Source: Shimia isoporae (lineage in GTDB: Bacteria; Pseudomonadota; Alphaproteobacteria; Rhodobacterales; Rhodobacteraceae). Taken from it: DNA of 64,000 bases. The DNA is taken from NCBI RefSeq assembly GCF_004346865.1, contig NZ_SMGR01000001.1:1364001-1428000 (forward strand). Reading direction: 5' to 3'. Below are positions 52,074-61,701 of the stretch, piece by piece (the first letter of the stretch is position 1; every line of letters begins with the position of its first letter). The translations under genes and the position numbers were made by a program. The notes under the pieces were generated by a model. The model saw only the letters and a program-made list of their open reading frames with translations, searched no databases and was not told the DNA's origin.

Positions 52074-52697
52074 TCAGGCGGTGAAAGCGGCGCGGAAACC
52101 GGCCAGTGTGGCGACCGGATCATCGGTCTTCCAGATTTCCTCGCCAATTCCGAAAAAGTCTGTAAAGGGAGAGAGTTGCGCGATGATATTCGAGTCAAGC
52201 GCACCCTCGGCCACTACAGGCACCTCAATCATCTCGGACCACCATTGAAAGAGATCTTTTTCCGCCAATGTGCCGTCGCCCAAAGGGGTCGCGCCCACGG
52301 GACCGAAGCTGACGTAGTCAGCGCCATTTTCACCGGCAGTCATGCCGTCATGACTGCTGGCACCGCAAAAGGCGCCTACGATGGCGTCATCTCCGAGATC
52401 TTTGCGCACTTTGCGCACAGAGCGGGAGGCGTCCGTCAAGTGCACTCCATCCAAACCGAGACGTTCTGCCATGAGAACATGCTCGGAGATCACAAGCGCC
52501 ACATCGCGGGCGTAGGTGACCTCTCGCAGGGCGTCTGCCGCGCGGGAGATGCGGTCCTCGTCCTTGGTGGCAAGAGAGAGGCGCACGCACGCTACATCTG
52601 CGCTGTCCAGCACGGCTGCAAGCTGATCCGGGAAACGGGAGAGTTCGATGTCCGGGGGCGTAATCAGATAGATCTGGGGCAGCTCTGCGTCGGCCAT
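52074..52697 (-). CDS. ThiE-like (thiamine phosphate synthase family) protein
   Basis: A 207-residue TIM-barrel protein related to thiamine phosphate synthase: LPQIYLITPPDIEL at the start and GADYVSFGPVGATPLGDG in the phosphate region. The usual VAIGGI near the C-terminus is replaced by VVAEGAL, and the fold ends TDFFGIGEEIWK, so catalytic competence for thiamine is uncertain. It is first in the operon with psuK and psuG, which hints at a separate, maybe pyrimidine-related, role. Calling it TenI/ThiE is by fold only. Confidence 0.8.
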   Translation of the reverse strand: MADAELPQIYLITPPDIELSRFPDQLAAVLDSADVACVRLSLATKDEDRISRAADALREVTYARDVALVISEHVLMAERLGLDGVHLTDASRSVRKVRKDLGDDAIVGAFCGASSHDGMTAGENGADYVSFGPVGATPLGDGTLAEKDLFQWWSEMIEVPVVAEGALDSNIIAQLSPFTDFFGIGEEIWKTDDPVATLAGFRAAFTA

Positions 52698-52775
52698 TTT
52701 GGCTCTCCTGTAGTACCTGTAGTGAATGTTGCGCCGCTATAACGCGGAAATTCCGGATTGGCTACGTGTGAATGG

Positions 52776-53105
52776 CTATTTTGGCGGCAGGCCGCGTGCA
52801 TTGGTCAAAGCAAGCGCAATTACATGCCCGCGCCTGTCGTCATCCGCCAGAAGGTCTTCGGAGATGTCGACCATTCCGCCCATCTTGCGCCCCGTGAAGG
52901 ACAGTGGATCAACGCCGTCGATCTGAAGCGCCTCGGCTTCGCGATCCTTGCCGACACGCGCCATCCCGCCGCCTTTGTGAACTCCGCACACCATATTTCC
53001 ATGCAGCAGGAAACAGAGGCCGCCGAACATCTTTTTCTCTGTGATGCCTTCAATTTCCTGCAGTTCTTCGCGCATCAACATGGCGTGCCCTTCATCATAG
53101 GCCAT
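52776..53105 (-). CDS. TfoX N-terminal domain protein
   Basis: A 109-residue protein, MAYDEGHAMLMREELQEIEG, with KKMFGGLCFLLHGNMVCGV, the signature of the TfoX N-terminal domain. The ATG at 53105 has a GGGAGGA ribosome site; the frame stays open to 53255 by chance. In gammaproteobacteria TfoX controls competence but short alphaproteobacterial copies are of unknown function. Divergent from trmJ. Confidence 0.9.
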   Translation of the reverse strand: MAYDEGHAMLMREELQEIEGITEKKMFGGLCFLLHGNMVCGVHKGGGMARVGKDREAEALQIDGVDPLSFTGRKMGGMVDISEDLLADDDRRGHVIALALTNARGLPPK

Positions 53106-53234
53106 TTTCAGTCCTCCCTTGGGTTCGGAGAGTCTATGCCCGCGTTGCGCGTAATTGTAGCCAAAAGACGCATGTGTGGCTTGTTTCATGGTGCTTGGAG
53201 GGGTATCAGCGGGCGGATTTTCAAGGAGTTCCCC

Positions 53235-53978
53235 ATGTCGAGCGATCAGCCCCAACCCGCCTTTGTTCTTGTGCGGCCCCAGATGGGCGAAAACATTGGT
53301 GGTGCGGCGCGGGCCATGCTGAACTTCGGTCTGGACAAGATGCGGGTCGTTGCCCCGCGCGACGGATGGCCAAACGAACGGGCTGTGGCGATGGCATCAG
53401 GTGCCGGACGGGTTCTGGACGGTGCGTTTCTTTGCGACAGCACCGAAGCGGCCCTTGAGGATTGCCATTATGTCTTTGCCACAACGGCGCGGGCGCGGGG
53501 ACTGACGAAGCCGGTGGTGACACCGGAGACCGCAATGAAGCAGGCCGCCGAGATGATTGCCAAAGGCGAGAAGGTCGCGGTTCTCTTTGGGCCAGAGCGG
53601 GCGGGACTAGAGAACGAGGACATCGCGCGGGCCAATGCGATCATCAACGTACCAGTCAATCCCGAATATGCGTCGTTGAACCTTGCGCAGTGTGTGTTGC
53701 TGACCGCTTATGAGTGGCGCCGACAAAGTGCAGAGATCGTGCATGAACGTGTGGATATGGCCAAAACGGAATGGGCCAACCATGCGGAGATGGAGGCGCT
53801 GGAACGCCATTATGAAGAGCGGCTGGAAGAGGCAGGATTTTTCTATCCGGAAGAGAAAGCCGAGGGCATGAAAATCAATCTGCGCAATATGTGGAGCCGC
53901 ATGCGTTTGACGCGGGCGGATGTGCAGATGTTGCATGGTGTCATGCGGCAAATGGTGCGTTGGAAAGAGCGGGAATAG
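53235..53978 (+). CDS. trmJ: tRNA (cytidine/uridine-2'-O-)-methyltransferase TrmJ
   Basis: A 247-residue SPOUT methyltransferase: motif 1 VRPQMGENIGGAARAMLNFG, motif 2 VLFGPERAGLENEDI and motif 3 IINVPVNPEYASLNLAQCVL. It methylates the ribose 2'-O at tRNA position 32. The start at 53235 (MSSDQPQPAFVLV) follows AAGGAG; the frame is open upstream to 52758. The C-terminal extension carries helical dimer-type segments. Confidence 0.95.
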   Translation: MSSDQPQPAFVLVRPQMGENIGGAARAMLNFGLDKMRVVAPRDGWPNERAVAMASGAGRVLDGAFLCDSTEAALEDCHYVFATTARARGLTKPVVTPETAMKQAAEMIAKGEKVAVLFGPERAGLENEDIARANAIINVPVNPEYASLNLAQCVLLTAYEWRRQSAEIVHERVDMAKTEWANHAEMEALERHYEERLEEAGFFYPEEKAEGMKINLRNMWSRMRLTRADVQMLHGVMRQMVRWKERE

Positions 53979-54232
53979 CCGTCGTCAAATGCATGAAGAC
54001 TTTGTGCGCCGGTATTGCAAAATACTGTTCGGGTTTGCGCGCCAAGGAGCCGAATTGGCAAGCTACTTTCAATTGATATCCGATCCGAAGTTGGTGAACT
54101 GGCGATCGATCGCCATGACGTGTTCCGAGCGCAATAGGTTCCTGCGCCGAAATGACCTTGAACCGACGTTCATCCGCGCTTGAAGCCCGACCGTAACAGC
54201 CATAAATTCGCAGCCAAATCAGGAGCGCAGCG

Positions 54233-55384
54233 ATGAGCCAGAAACGCAGCATTTTCGAAGATGTGTCGGACGAAACGCCGAAGGAGGCGCCAAAGGCGGT
54301 CGGTGTGATCGATGGTGGCGCAAAAGGCGCGCGGCGCGGTATCCGCGTTTGGTTGATGGTGCTTTTTGCGCTGGTGGTCGCGATGATCGTTGTCGGAGGG
54401 CTGACACGCCTGACCGACAGCGGATTGTCGATCACAGAATGGCGCCCCGTGACGGGAGCGATCCCTCCGATGAGCGAAGCGGACTGGCAATCCGAGTTCG
54501 ACAAATACAAACAGATCGACCAGTGGGAAATAGAAAACCAGTGGATGACGCTGGCGGACTTCAAGTTCATCTATTGGTGGGAATGGGGGCACCGTCAACT
54601 CGGCCGTGTGGTTGGTCTTGTCTGGGCACTGGGTTTCTTTGGCTTCCTTGTGACGCGGCAAATCCCGACAGGCTGGACGGGGCGGCTGGTTCTGATCGGT
54701 GCGCTTGGTGGCCTGCAGGGCGCAGTCGGCTGGTGGATGGTTGCCAGCGGCGTTACCTCTGGCGAAGGCGTTACGACAGTGGCGAGTTACAGGCTGGCCA
54801 CCCACCTTGGTCTGGCGTTTATCATCCTCGGTTTCATCGCCTGGTACATTCTCATGCTGGGTCGAACGGAGCGCGACCTGATGCAGGCAAGGCGCGGCAA
54901 AGAGGCCAAGCTGTTTGGTTTGTCGACCGGTCTTCTGCATATGAGTTTTGTGCAAATTCTGCTTGGCGCGTTGGTAGCCGGCATCGATGCCGGCCGCAGT
55001 TACACGGATTGGCCGTTGATGGGCGGGCAGGTGATCCCGCCAGATCCCATGATGCTTGAGCCAGCTTGGCGGAATTTCTTTGAAAACCCCGGTTTGGTGC
55101 AATTCGTGCACCGGATCTGGGGCTATCTGCTCGTGATATTTGCGGTTGTGATCTGGCGCAAAGCGCAGGGGTCTGCGCATGGCGCAACGAGGTTTGCGTT
55201 CAACGCGGCTGTGGCCGCTATTGCAGTGCAGATTGCCGTGGGTATCGCAACAGTGCTCTATGCTGCACCAGTTCATATTGCGATCGTGCATCAGGGCGTC
55301 GCAATTGTTGTTTGGGCCCTCATCCTGAGAGCGCGCTTCCTGAGCCATTACCCAATTGCGACATCGGTTCGCGACACAGCCTAA
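54233..55384 (+). CDS. ctaA: Haem A synthase CtaA
   Basis: A 383-residue, eight-TM protein of the COX15/CtaA family that oxidises haem O to haem A for cytochrome aa3 oxidase. Family motifs include VGGLTRLTDSGLSITEWRPV, WWEWGHRQLGRVVG with a haem-ligand His, ATHLGLAFIILGF and VQFVHRIWGYLLVIF. Length matches alphaproteobacterial type 2. The next gene begins 16 bases downstream, so they may be co-transcribed. Confidence 0.95.
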   Translation: MSQKRSIFEDVSDETPKEAPKAVGVIDGGAKGARRGIRVWLMVLFALVVAMIVVGGLTRLTDSGLSITEWRPVTGAIPPMSEADWQSEFDKYKQIDQWEIENQWMTLADFKFIYWWEWGHRQLGRVVGLVWALGFFGFLVTRQIPTGWTGRLVLIGALGGLQGAVGWWMVASGVTSGEGVTTVASYRLATHLGLAFIILGFIAWYILMLGRTERDLMQARRGKEAKLFGLSTGLLHMSFVQILLGALVAGIDAGRSYTDWPLMGGQVIPPDPMMLEPAWRNFFENPGLVQFVHRIWGYLLVIFAVVIWRKAQGSAHGATRFAFNAAVAAIAVQIAVGIATVLYAAPVHIAIVHQGVAIVVWALILRARFLSHYPIATSVRDTA

Positions 55385-55400
55385 AAAGAAGGAAAACAAG

Positions 55401-56873
55401 ATGTCTGCATTTGAGCAGTTGATGGCGTTTGAGCACACGACGCAGGCGCTCGGTCAGGTGGCCGGTCGCTTGGGTTGGGATCAGGAGGCGATCATGCCCG
55501 CCGGAGCAGCACCCCAACGCGCCGAGGAGATGGCGGCAATGGAAAGCGTGTTACATGCGCGCCGGATAGATCCTCAGGTGGGTGCATGGCTTTCCGAGAT
55601 TGACGAAGCGCAGCTCGATGAAGTGCAGAAGGCACATGTGCGTCACATTCGCAAAACCTTTGAGCGTACGTCCAAGGTGCCAGCAGATCTGGCGGCGGAA
55701 ATCGCCAAGGTGACGAGTCGGGCGCAGGGTATTTGGGCGCAGGCACGGGCCGATGAGGATGTGGCGGCGTTTTTGCCAACGTTGAAAGAAGTGGTTTCAC
55801 TGAAGCAGTTGGAAGGTCAGGCGCTGGCGGCAGGTGGCAATGTCTATGACGCCATGATTGACGATTACGAGCCGGATATGACCGCCGCGGAACTTGGTGC
55901 AATGTTTGACGCGATGCGTCCGCGTCTTGTCGCGCTCCGTGAAGCGGTGCTTGCCGCAAAGGCGCCGCCTCAGTTGACCGGCGCGTTTCCTTCGGCCAAG
56001 CAAATGGAATTGACCGCGAAACTGGCTGCATCATTCGGGTATGATTTCGATCACGGGCGCATCGACAAAGTAACGCACCCGTTCTGCTCAGGCAGCGGTC
56101 TGGATGTCCGGATCACAACGCGGACGTCTGATGAGCCGTTCAACTGTTTTTATTCCACCATTCATGAAGTTGGTCACGCCGCCTATGAACAGGGCATCGA
56201 TCGCAACTATCTGCTGACACCATTGGGTCGCGGCGTGTCGATGGGTGTGCATGAAAGCCAGAGCCGGATCTACGAAAACCAGTTGGGGCGCAGCCGCGCC
56301 TACACAGGCTGGTTGTTTGAGCAGATGAAGGCGACTTTCGGGGATTTCGGCGTTGAAAATGCTGAGGATTTCTATGGCACGGTGAACCGGGTGAACGACG
56401 GCTATATCCGCACCGAGGCGGATGAGGTGCAGTATAATCTGCACATCATGCTGCGCTTTGATCTGGAACGCGCTTTGATGATGGGCGACCTGTCAGTTGA
56501 TGATCTTGAGGCGGCGTGGAACGATCGTTTTGCCGCAGATTTCGGCTATGCGGTCGACAAGCCGTCCAACGGCGTATTGCAGGATGTACATTGGTCGGTC
56601 GGTTTGTTCGGGTATTTCCCGACATACTCCCTTGGCAATGTTTACGCAGGGTGCCTGAACCAAGCTCTGCGCAAGGCAGTGCCAAACCTGGATGCGCAAT
56701 TGGCGGAAGGAAACACCACGGCTGCGACTGGCTGGCTGCGGGAAAACCTTCAACAATTTGGCGGGTTGCGTACGCCGGCGGAGACAATTGCGCATGCCAC
56801 CGGTGCTGCGCCAAACGGCGGGCCGCTGTTGGATTATCTCGAAGAAAAGTTCGGCGGTATCTATAAGCTTTGA
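55401..56873 (+). CDS. Metallocarboxypeptidase, M32 (Taq) family
   Basis: A 490-residue zinc peptidase. The zinc motif is HEVGH (HExxH) in STIHEVGHAAYEQGI, with the downstream Glu ligand in GVHESQSRIYENQLG. It removes C-terminal residues from peptides in the cytoplasm. The true start is 55401 (MSAFEQLMAFEH), preceded by AAGGA; the upstream frame is spurious. It is close after ctaA. Confidence 0.95.
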   Translation: MSAFEQLMAFEHTTQALGQVAGRLGWDQEAIMPAGAAPQRAEEMAAMESVLHARRIDPQVGAWLSEIDEAQLDEVQKAHVRHIRKTFERTSKVPADLAAEIAKVTSRAQGIWAQARADEDVAAFLPTLKEVVSLKQLEGQALAAGGNVYDAMIDDYEPDMTAAELGAMFDAMRPRLVALREAVLAAKAPPQLTGAFPSAKQMELTAKLAASFGYDFDHGRIDKVTHPFCSGSGLDVRITTRTSDEPFNCFYSTIHEVGHAAYEQGIDRNYLLTPLGRGVSMGVHESQSRIYENQLGRSRAYTGWLFEQMKATFGDFGVENAEDFYGTVNRVNDGYIRTEADEVQYNLHIMLRFDLERALMMGDLSVDDLEAAWNDRFAADFGYAVDKPSNGVLQDVHWSVGLFGYFPTYSLGNVYAGCLNQALRKAVPNLDAQLAEGNTTAATGWLRENLQQFGGLRTPAETIAHATGAAPNGGPLLDYLEEKFGGIYKL

Positions 56874-56876
56874 GAC

Positions 56877-56917
56877 AAAAAAAAACGGGCGCGTCCATGA
56901 AGGCATGGAACGCGCCC
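56877..56917 (-). terminator. Intrinsic terminator for the membrane-protein gene at 56935
   Basis: CGGGCGCGT-CCATG (56885-56898) pairs with CATGG-A-ACGCGCCCG (56903-56917) around AAGG, with an A-run at 56877-56884 that reads as T's on the reverse strand. It is 17 bases after the stop of the reverse-strand gene. Confidence 0.9.
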
Positions 56918-56934
56918 GGCAGGTTGCGGCAATG

Positions 56935-57396
56935 CTAGAAGTAGGTTGAGACTCCGTCAGACGGCTCCACGCGGGGATGGCGGTTGATGTGCCAACCGGT
57001 TGGTCGGATGCTGAAACTTCCTCCGCCTGACAGGAGGATTGGCGCCGCCGCAGCGAGAAACACAATAAACCGCGCGGCGATGAAGCCCGAAAGGACGGCT
57101 CCGTTCTGCAAGTGGAACGACGTCAAAGACACAACGAGTAAGAGCACCCAGAGCACGATCAGGCGACTGCTCATTCCTAGTGCGAGCATAAAAGCTGCGA
57201 AGACCACCTGGGCGCAAACCAGATATTTGATCCAGCTGGATTCCAGTATGTTGTCCAGAGAGCCGATGATGGACTGCTGGTTCATACCGCTTGAGAAATA
57301 TATGACTTGCTCGATCAGGAGTACGGAAATTGTGACTCTGCACAACGTTAACACGGCGCGTATGACCGGGCGTTGAGCCTGGGGAGAATAATACAT
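56935..57396 (-). CDS. Small multi-pass membrane protein (DoxX-like)
   Basis: A 153-residue protein with four hydrophobic segments (about 12-35, 56-75, 78-95, 105-122). The overall shape resembles DoxX-type membrane proteins, but the sequence match is weak and I do not recognise a family with confidence. The C-terminus is polar (GGGSFSIRPTGWHINRHPRV). It lies in an AT-richer patch next to the LysR gene, in the same direction, and has a GTTTAC-N15-GTAAAC inverted repeat 18 bases upstream of its start. Confidence 0.65.
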   Translation of the reverse strand: MYYSPQAQRPVIRAVLTLCRVTISVLLIEQVIYFSSGMNQQSIIGSLDNILESSWIKYLVCAQVVFAAFMLALGMSSRLIVLWVLLLVVSLTSFHLQNGAVLSGFIAARFIVFLAAAAPILLSGGGSFSIRPTGWHINRHPRVEPSDGVSTYF

Positions 57397-57413
57397 CGGT
57401 GCCTCAATATTTT

Positions 57414-57440
57414 GTTTACGTAGTTTTTTATTAGGTAAAC
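57414..57440. promoter_or_regulatory. Inverted repeat upstream of DoxX-like gene
   Basis: GTTTAC (57414-57419), 15 bases, GTAAAC (57435-57440). It lies 18 bases before the start of the reverse-strand membrane protein, in a gap that also holds GGTTTACCTTAC near 57512. A LysR-type operator is possible. Confidence 0.35.
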
Positions 57441-57521
57441 TTTTCCACCTTGAGGCGATTGCAACAATACTCAGGAGTGCATTTGCGATCTTGCAAAAAT
57501 GCCTGTTGCGTGAGGTTTACC

Positions 57522-58406
57522 TTACTTTGGGTCGGGGAATTTGGCTTTGCAGAGGGCGCCTTCGAGGACGAAAGTTTCACGTATCCAGTCAATAACTGTG
57601 CGAAGGGAACGGTCGTCCCTTCGGCTTTCGTGATAGCAAAGATAGAGCGGTACAGCTTTTGTTCTTGAGGAATCGAGACGTACGAGGTCGTCTTTGAACT
57701 TTCTGGCGACAACTCTTGGAAGGATGCTGGGGCAACCGTTCAACACCATCAGTTGGAGGGCATCAGCAAATGTATCGACGCGGTGCGTGGGCTTTGTGCC
57801 GAAAATCTCCTTGCCGAAGTTCTCCACACAGAAAGGGTCTTCGACTCCGTCGCCTCCAATCCACTGAGTCTCATTTTCAGGCTTCATGTCCGGTGGAGCG
57901 AAGGCCTCAAGTGTGAGTTTGCCAATGGACTGAACCATCAGACGTCCCTGTTCGGGTTGAAGTGCAGTAACAATCAGGTCGTTTTGGCCCAAATGGCTTA
58001 ATTTTGCCGCACGATGTAATGAAAGCCTGATGGAGGGGGAGCGCTCTTTCAACTTTTCGAAATTCGGTAAGAGAACAGTGGTCAAAACAGCCGCCGGCGC
58101 CGCGACCGCAATCTTCTGCGGCAGGGCATTCTGTATTGAATGCATCTCAGTTATCGCAACTTCGAGATCGTGTTCAAACTTGTTGACCAGATCTAGAAAT
58201 TTTTCGATTTCAGGATTTGGCTGCCATCCATCCGCGCGCTTGCTGTAAACAGATACACCCAAAGACTTTGAGAGCCGGTTGATGCGTCTTGAAACTGTTG
58301 CCGGATCGATTTGAAGGCGTTTTGCTGCGCCGTTAAGGCTTTGTTTTTCTATAACTGCTGATAGAACGCGAAGATCATCCCAGTTCAATTTTTCCATTCT
58401 GTCCAT
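57522..58406 (-). CDS. LysR-family transcriptional regulator
   Basis: A 294-residue regulator. The N-terminal LysR helix-turn-helix is NWDDLRVLSAVIEKQSLNGA and LQIDPATVSRRINRL; the effector domain follows (KIAVAAPAAVLTTVLLPNFE and later NGCPSILPRVVARKF). Starts at 58406 (MDRMEK) or 58397 (MEKLNW) are both possible; the longer frame to 58568 gives an unlikely Cys-rich N-terminus. Its base composition is lower in GC than the neighbours, a hint of recent transfer. Likely targets are the membrane-protein gene downstream or itself. Confidence 0.85.
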   Translation of the reverse strand: MDRMEKLNWDDLRVLSAVIEKQSLNGAAKRLQIDPATVSRRINRLSKSLGVSVYSKRADGWQPNPEIEKFLDLVNKFEHDLEVAITEMHSIQNALPQKIAVAAPAAVLTTVLLPNFEKLKERSPSIRLSLHRAAKLSHLGQNDLIVTALQPEQGRLMVQSIGKLTLEAFAPPDMKPENETQWIGGDGVEDPFCVENFGKEIFGTKPTHRVDTFADALQLMVLNGCPSILPRVVARKFKDDLVRLDSSRTKAVPLYLCYHESRRDDRSLRTVIDWIRETFVLEGALCKAKFPDPK

Positions 58407-58707
58407 TGGCGCAAAGTCCACTAAAATGTTCTCGCGAAAGTCTGAAATAAGCCAGGAATCAGGCAGAGAACTGTTAAAAAACAACCGTTTAACGTTAGAC
58501 TTGGAAGCTAGAATGATGCATCGGAGCTTTGCAGGCCACGTGCCGCTACTCTGGCACTTTACACACACAATCCAACAATTGAATATATCATAGTAAGCGC
58601 CAAACGCCGGATCAAGGTACTGTTTTTGTTACGTGGTAACTTGCGCAGCTGCTTTGGACAAAAGAAAGCACGGCCACTTGGTGGAAGCCGTGCCCTGTTT
58701 CTTGTGG
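58407..58707. other. 301-base AT-rich gap with gyrA terminator and an inverted repeat
   Basis: No gene. It holds the gyrA terminator (58661-58693) and a perfect palindrome GTTAC-GTG-GTAAC at 58628-58640; the rest is AT-rich and probably contains the LysR gene promoter. Confidence 0.5.
58661..58693 (-). terminator. Intrinsic terminator after gyrA
   Basis: GCACGGC (58668-58674) pairs with GCCGTGC (58687-58693); on the reverse strand it is followed by TTTCTTTT. It is 15 bases after the gyrA stop. Confidence 0.85.
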
Positions 58708-61479
58708 TCAGCTTTCTGTAGCTTCGCCGTCGTCTTCGTCGTTCTGTTCGGCGATCCAGGCGACGGAAACAACTTCTTCGCCTTTGCCGGTGTTGAAGAC
58801 GCGCACACCGCCGGCAGAGCGAGAGCGGAAGGAAATGCCATCGACCGGAACGCGGATCGATTGACCTTTGGAGGTTGCGAGCATGATTTGATCGCCCATT
58901 TCCACCGGGAAAGACGCCACAAGTGCACCGCCGCGCATCGCCTTGTCCATCGCGGCCACGCCGAGACCGCCTCGACCGCGAACCGGGTAGTCATGCGACG
59001 AGCTGATCTTGCCGGCACCACCGGAGGTGATGGTCAGGATCAGGTTTTCGGCGGCAGACATTTCTGCATAGCGTTCTTGGCTGAGTTCTCCTGCCGGAAC
59101 GTCTTCGTCGTCTTCACCTCCATCGGTCACTCCGGCGACGGCGCGGCGCATTTTGAGATAGGCTGCGCGTTCATCGCTTTCGGCTTTGAAATGGCGGATG
59201 ATCGACATCGATACAACTTCGTCGTCGCCGTTCAGCTTGATGCCCCGCACACCGACGGAGGCACGCGAGTTGAACACGCGAACTTCGGTGGTCGGGAAGC
59301 GGATGGCACGACCGGAGTTGGTCACCAGCATCACGTCGTCATCGTCAGTACAAATGCGTGCATTGATCAGCTTCGTTTCAGCGTGATCATCTTCGAACTT
59401 CATTGCGATCTTGCCGTTCGATTTCACATTTGTGAAGTCTGACAGTCGGTTACGGCGCACAGTTCCCGCAGATGTCGCGAAGACGATCTGTAGATCATTC
59501 CACTCTTCCTCGGGACGGTCGACCGGCATGATTGCCGCGACAGATACGCCGTTCGGGATTGGAAGAATGTTGACGATGGCTTTGCCTTTGGCTGTCCGGC
59601 CGCCTTGTGGAAGGCGCCATGTCTTGAGCTTGTAGGCCATGCCGTCTGTGGTGAAAAACAGAAGCTGGGTATGGGTGTTGGCCACGAAGAGTGTGGTGAC
59701 CACATCCTCCTCTTTGGTCTGCATACCGGACAGGCCCTTGCCACCCCGTTTCTGGGCGCGGAAGTCAGCAAGCGGTGTCCGCTTGATGTAGCCGCCAGAC
59801 GTCACGGTGACGACCATGTCCTCACGCTCGATCAGGTCTTCGTCGTCCATGTCGCCGGACCAATCGACGATTTCTGTACGGCGATCCACGGCAAAGTTTT
59901 CGCGAACCTCGCGCAGTTCGTCGCCAATGATCCCCATGATACGTTCGCGGGAACCAAGAATCTCCAGATATTCCTTGATCTTGGCTGCCAGTTCTTCAAG
60001 TTCGTCGGTGACTTCCTTAACACCAATCTGGGTCAGGCGTTGCAGACGCAATTCGAGGATTGCGCGTGCCTGAGTTTCGGACAGGTTGTAGGTGCCGTCG
60101 TCGTTCATTGTATGCGTCGGATCATCGATCAGACGAATGTAGGCGGCGATATCGGATGCTGGCCAGCGGCGCGTCATCAGTTTTTCGCGTGCTTCGGCTG
60201 CGTCTGCAGAGCTGCGGATGGTCGCCACGACTTCGTCCACATTGGAAACAGCCACGGCCAAACCGCAGAGGATGTGGCTGCGCTCGCGGGCTTTTCGCAG
60301 GTCGTAAGCGGTGCGGCGTGCAACAACTTCTTCACGGAAATCGATAAATGATGTCAGGAACTTGCGCAGCGTCAGTTGTTCCGGACGACCGCCGTTCAAC
60401 GCCAGCATGTTACAGCCGAATGAAGTCTGCATCGGCGTGAACCGGAAGAGTTGGTTTAGGACCACTTCGGCGGTCGCGTCGCGCTTGAGTTCGACGACGA
60501 CTCGGACACCATTCCGGTCCGATTCATCCTGAACATGGGCGATGCCCTCAATCCGCTTGTCCCGCGCGGCCTCCGCGATCTTTTCTATCATGGAGGCTTT
60601 GTTGACCTGATATGGGATTTCGTCGATCACGATCGCCCAACGGTCGCGGCGGATTTCTTCGACACGCGTTTTGGAGCGGATAATGACGCTGCCACGCCCT
60701 TCTAGGTAGGCTTTGCGCGCACCGGAGCGGCCCAAAAGGATACCGCCAGTCGGGAAATCCGGGCCAGGCACATAATCGATGAGCTGTTCGCTGGTTAAGT
60801 CCGGATCATCTATCAGGGCCAGTGTGGCGTCGATAACTTCGCCCAGATTGTGAGGCGGGATATTGGTTGCCATACCCACAGCGATACCGCCAGCGCCGTT
60901 GACCAGCATGTTGGGGAACCGCGCAGGGAGAACCGTCGGTTCCTGATCCTTGCCGTCATAGTTGTCCTGAAAATCGACGGTTTCCTTGTCGATGTCCGCC
61001 AGCAGGCTGGCTGCAGGCTTGTCCATCCGGACTTCGGTGTAGCGCATGGCAGCAGGGTTGTCGCCATCCATGGATCCAAAGTTTCCCTGACCATCAAGAA
61101 GCGGCAAAGACATGGAAAAGTCCTGCGCCATCCGCACCAAAGCGTCATAAATCGCGCTGTCGCCATGCGGGTGGTACTTACCCATGACATCACCCACCGG
61201 ACGGGCTGATTTACGGTACGCTTTGTCGTGGCTGTTACCGGTTTCGTGCATCGCATAGAGGATGCGACGGTGTACCGGTTTGAGGCCGTCACGAAGGTCA
61301 GGAATGGCGCGGCTGACGATTACGCTCATGGCGTAATCGAGGTAGGATGCGCGCATCTCTTCTTCGATGGTGACGGTCGGCCCGTCGTGGATCATCCGCT
61401 CGTGAGTGGATTCTTCTTCGTTTTCAGGGGTTTCCGGCGTGTCGCTCAAGTCCCGATCTCGCTTCTTTGTGGCGTTCAA
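58708..61479 (-). CDS. gyrA: DNA gyrase subunit A
   Basis: A 923-residue topoisomerase subunit. The active-site tyrosine is Y147 in AAMRYTEV. The quinolone-resistance region reads [17 protein letters not shown], with S108 and D112 matching the sensitive E. coli residues S83 and D87. The C-terminal DNA-wrapping domain has the GyrA-box QKRGGKG. An acidic N-terminal tail (about 28 residues) precedes the family start. Works with GyrB (not in window) to supercoil DNA. Confidence 0.97.
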   Translation of the reverse strand: MNATKKRDRDLSDTPETPENEEESTHERMIHDGPTVTIEEEMRASYLDYAMSVIVSRAIPDLRDGLKPVHRRILYAMHETGNSHDKAYRKSARPVGDVMGKYHPHGDSAIYDALVRMAQDFSMSLPLLDGQGNFGSMDGDNPAAMRYTEVRMDKPAASLLADIDKETVDFQDNYDGKDQEPTVLPARFPNMLVNGAGGIAVGMATNIPPHNLGEVIDATLALIDDPDLTSEQLIDYVPGPDFPTGGILLGRSGARKAYLEGRGSVIIRSKTRVEEIRRDRWAIVIDEIPYQVNKASMIEKIAEAARDKRIEGIAHVQDESDRNGVRVVVELKRDATAEVVLNQLFRFTPMQTSFGCNMLALNGGRPEQLTLRKFLTSFIDFREEVVARRTAYDLRKARERSHILCGLAVAVSNVDEVVATIRSSADAAEAREKLMTRRWPASDIAAYIRLIDDPTHTMNDDGTYNLSETQARAILELRLQRLTQIGVKEVTDELEELAAKIKEYLEILGSRERIMGIIGDELREVRENFAVDRRTEIVDWSGDMDDEDLIEREDMVVTVTSGGYIKRTPLADFRAQKRGGKGLSGMQTKEEDVVTTLFVANTHTQLLFFTTDGMAYKLKTWRLPQGGRTAKGKAIVNILPIPNGVSVAAIMPVDRPEEEWNDLQIVFATSAGTVRRNRLSDFTNVKSNGKIAMKFEDDHAETKLINARICTDDDDVMLVTNSGRAIRFPTTEVRVFNSRASVGVRGIKLNGDDEVVSMSIIRHFKAESDERAAYLKMRRAVAGVTDGGEDDEDVPAGELSQERYAEMSAAENLILTITSGGAGKISSSHDYPVRGRGGLGVAAMDKAMRGGALVASFPVEMGDQIMLATSKGQSIRVPVDGISFRSRSAGGVRVFNTGKGEEVVSVAWIAEQNDEDDGEATES

Positions 61480-61701
61480 TATGTTGTTACAAATGGTATA
61501 TCAGAGGCACGATATAGGGTGCAATGGCTGAGGTGCCGTACAATGGATTGAGGCGCTGATTTGCCGGTAATCGCCTGAATTTGCAGGAGTTTGGCGGCTG
61601 ATTTCCGGCCATTTCTCTGCCTGTCAAATTCCCGTCTGTTCACGCAGCAATTTCTGCGCAAGAGTACAGGTGTCACTTGCCGTCATGCAGAAGGGAAAAA
61701 C

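Noticed and set aside
53989-54183. 64-codon frame between trmJ and ctaA (MHEDFVRRYCKILFGF...)
   Set aside because: No clear ribosome site, no recognised family, and unusual Cys/Arg content. The gap is only 254 bases and could be plain intergenic sequence. Kept out of the gene list.
54170-55438. 422-codon reverse frame opposite ctaA
   Set aside because: Antisense shadow of ctaA, which has complete haem A synthase motifs.
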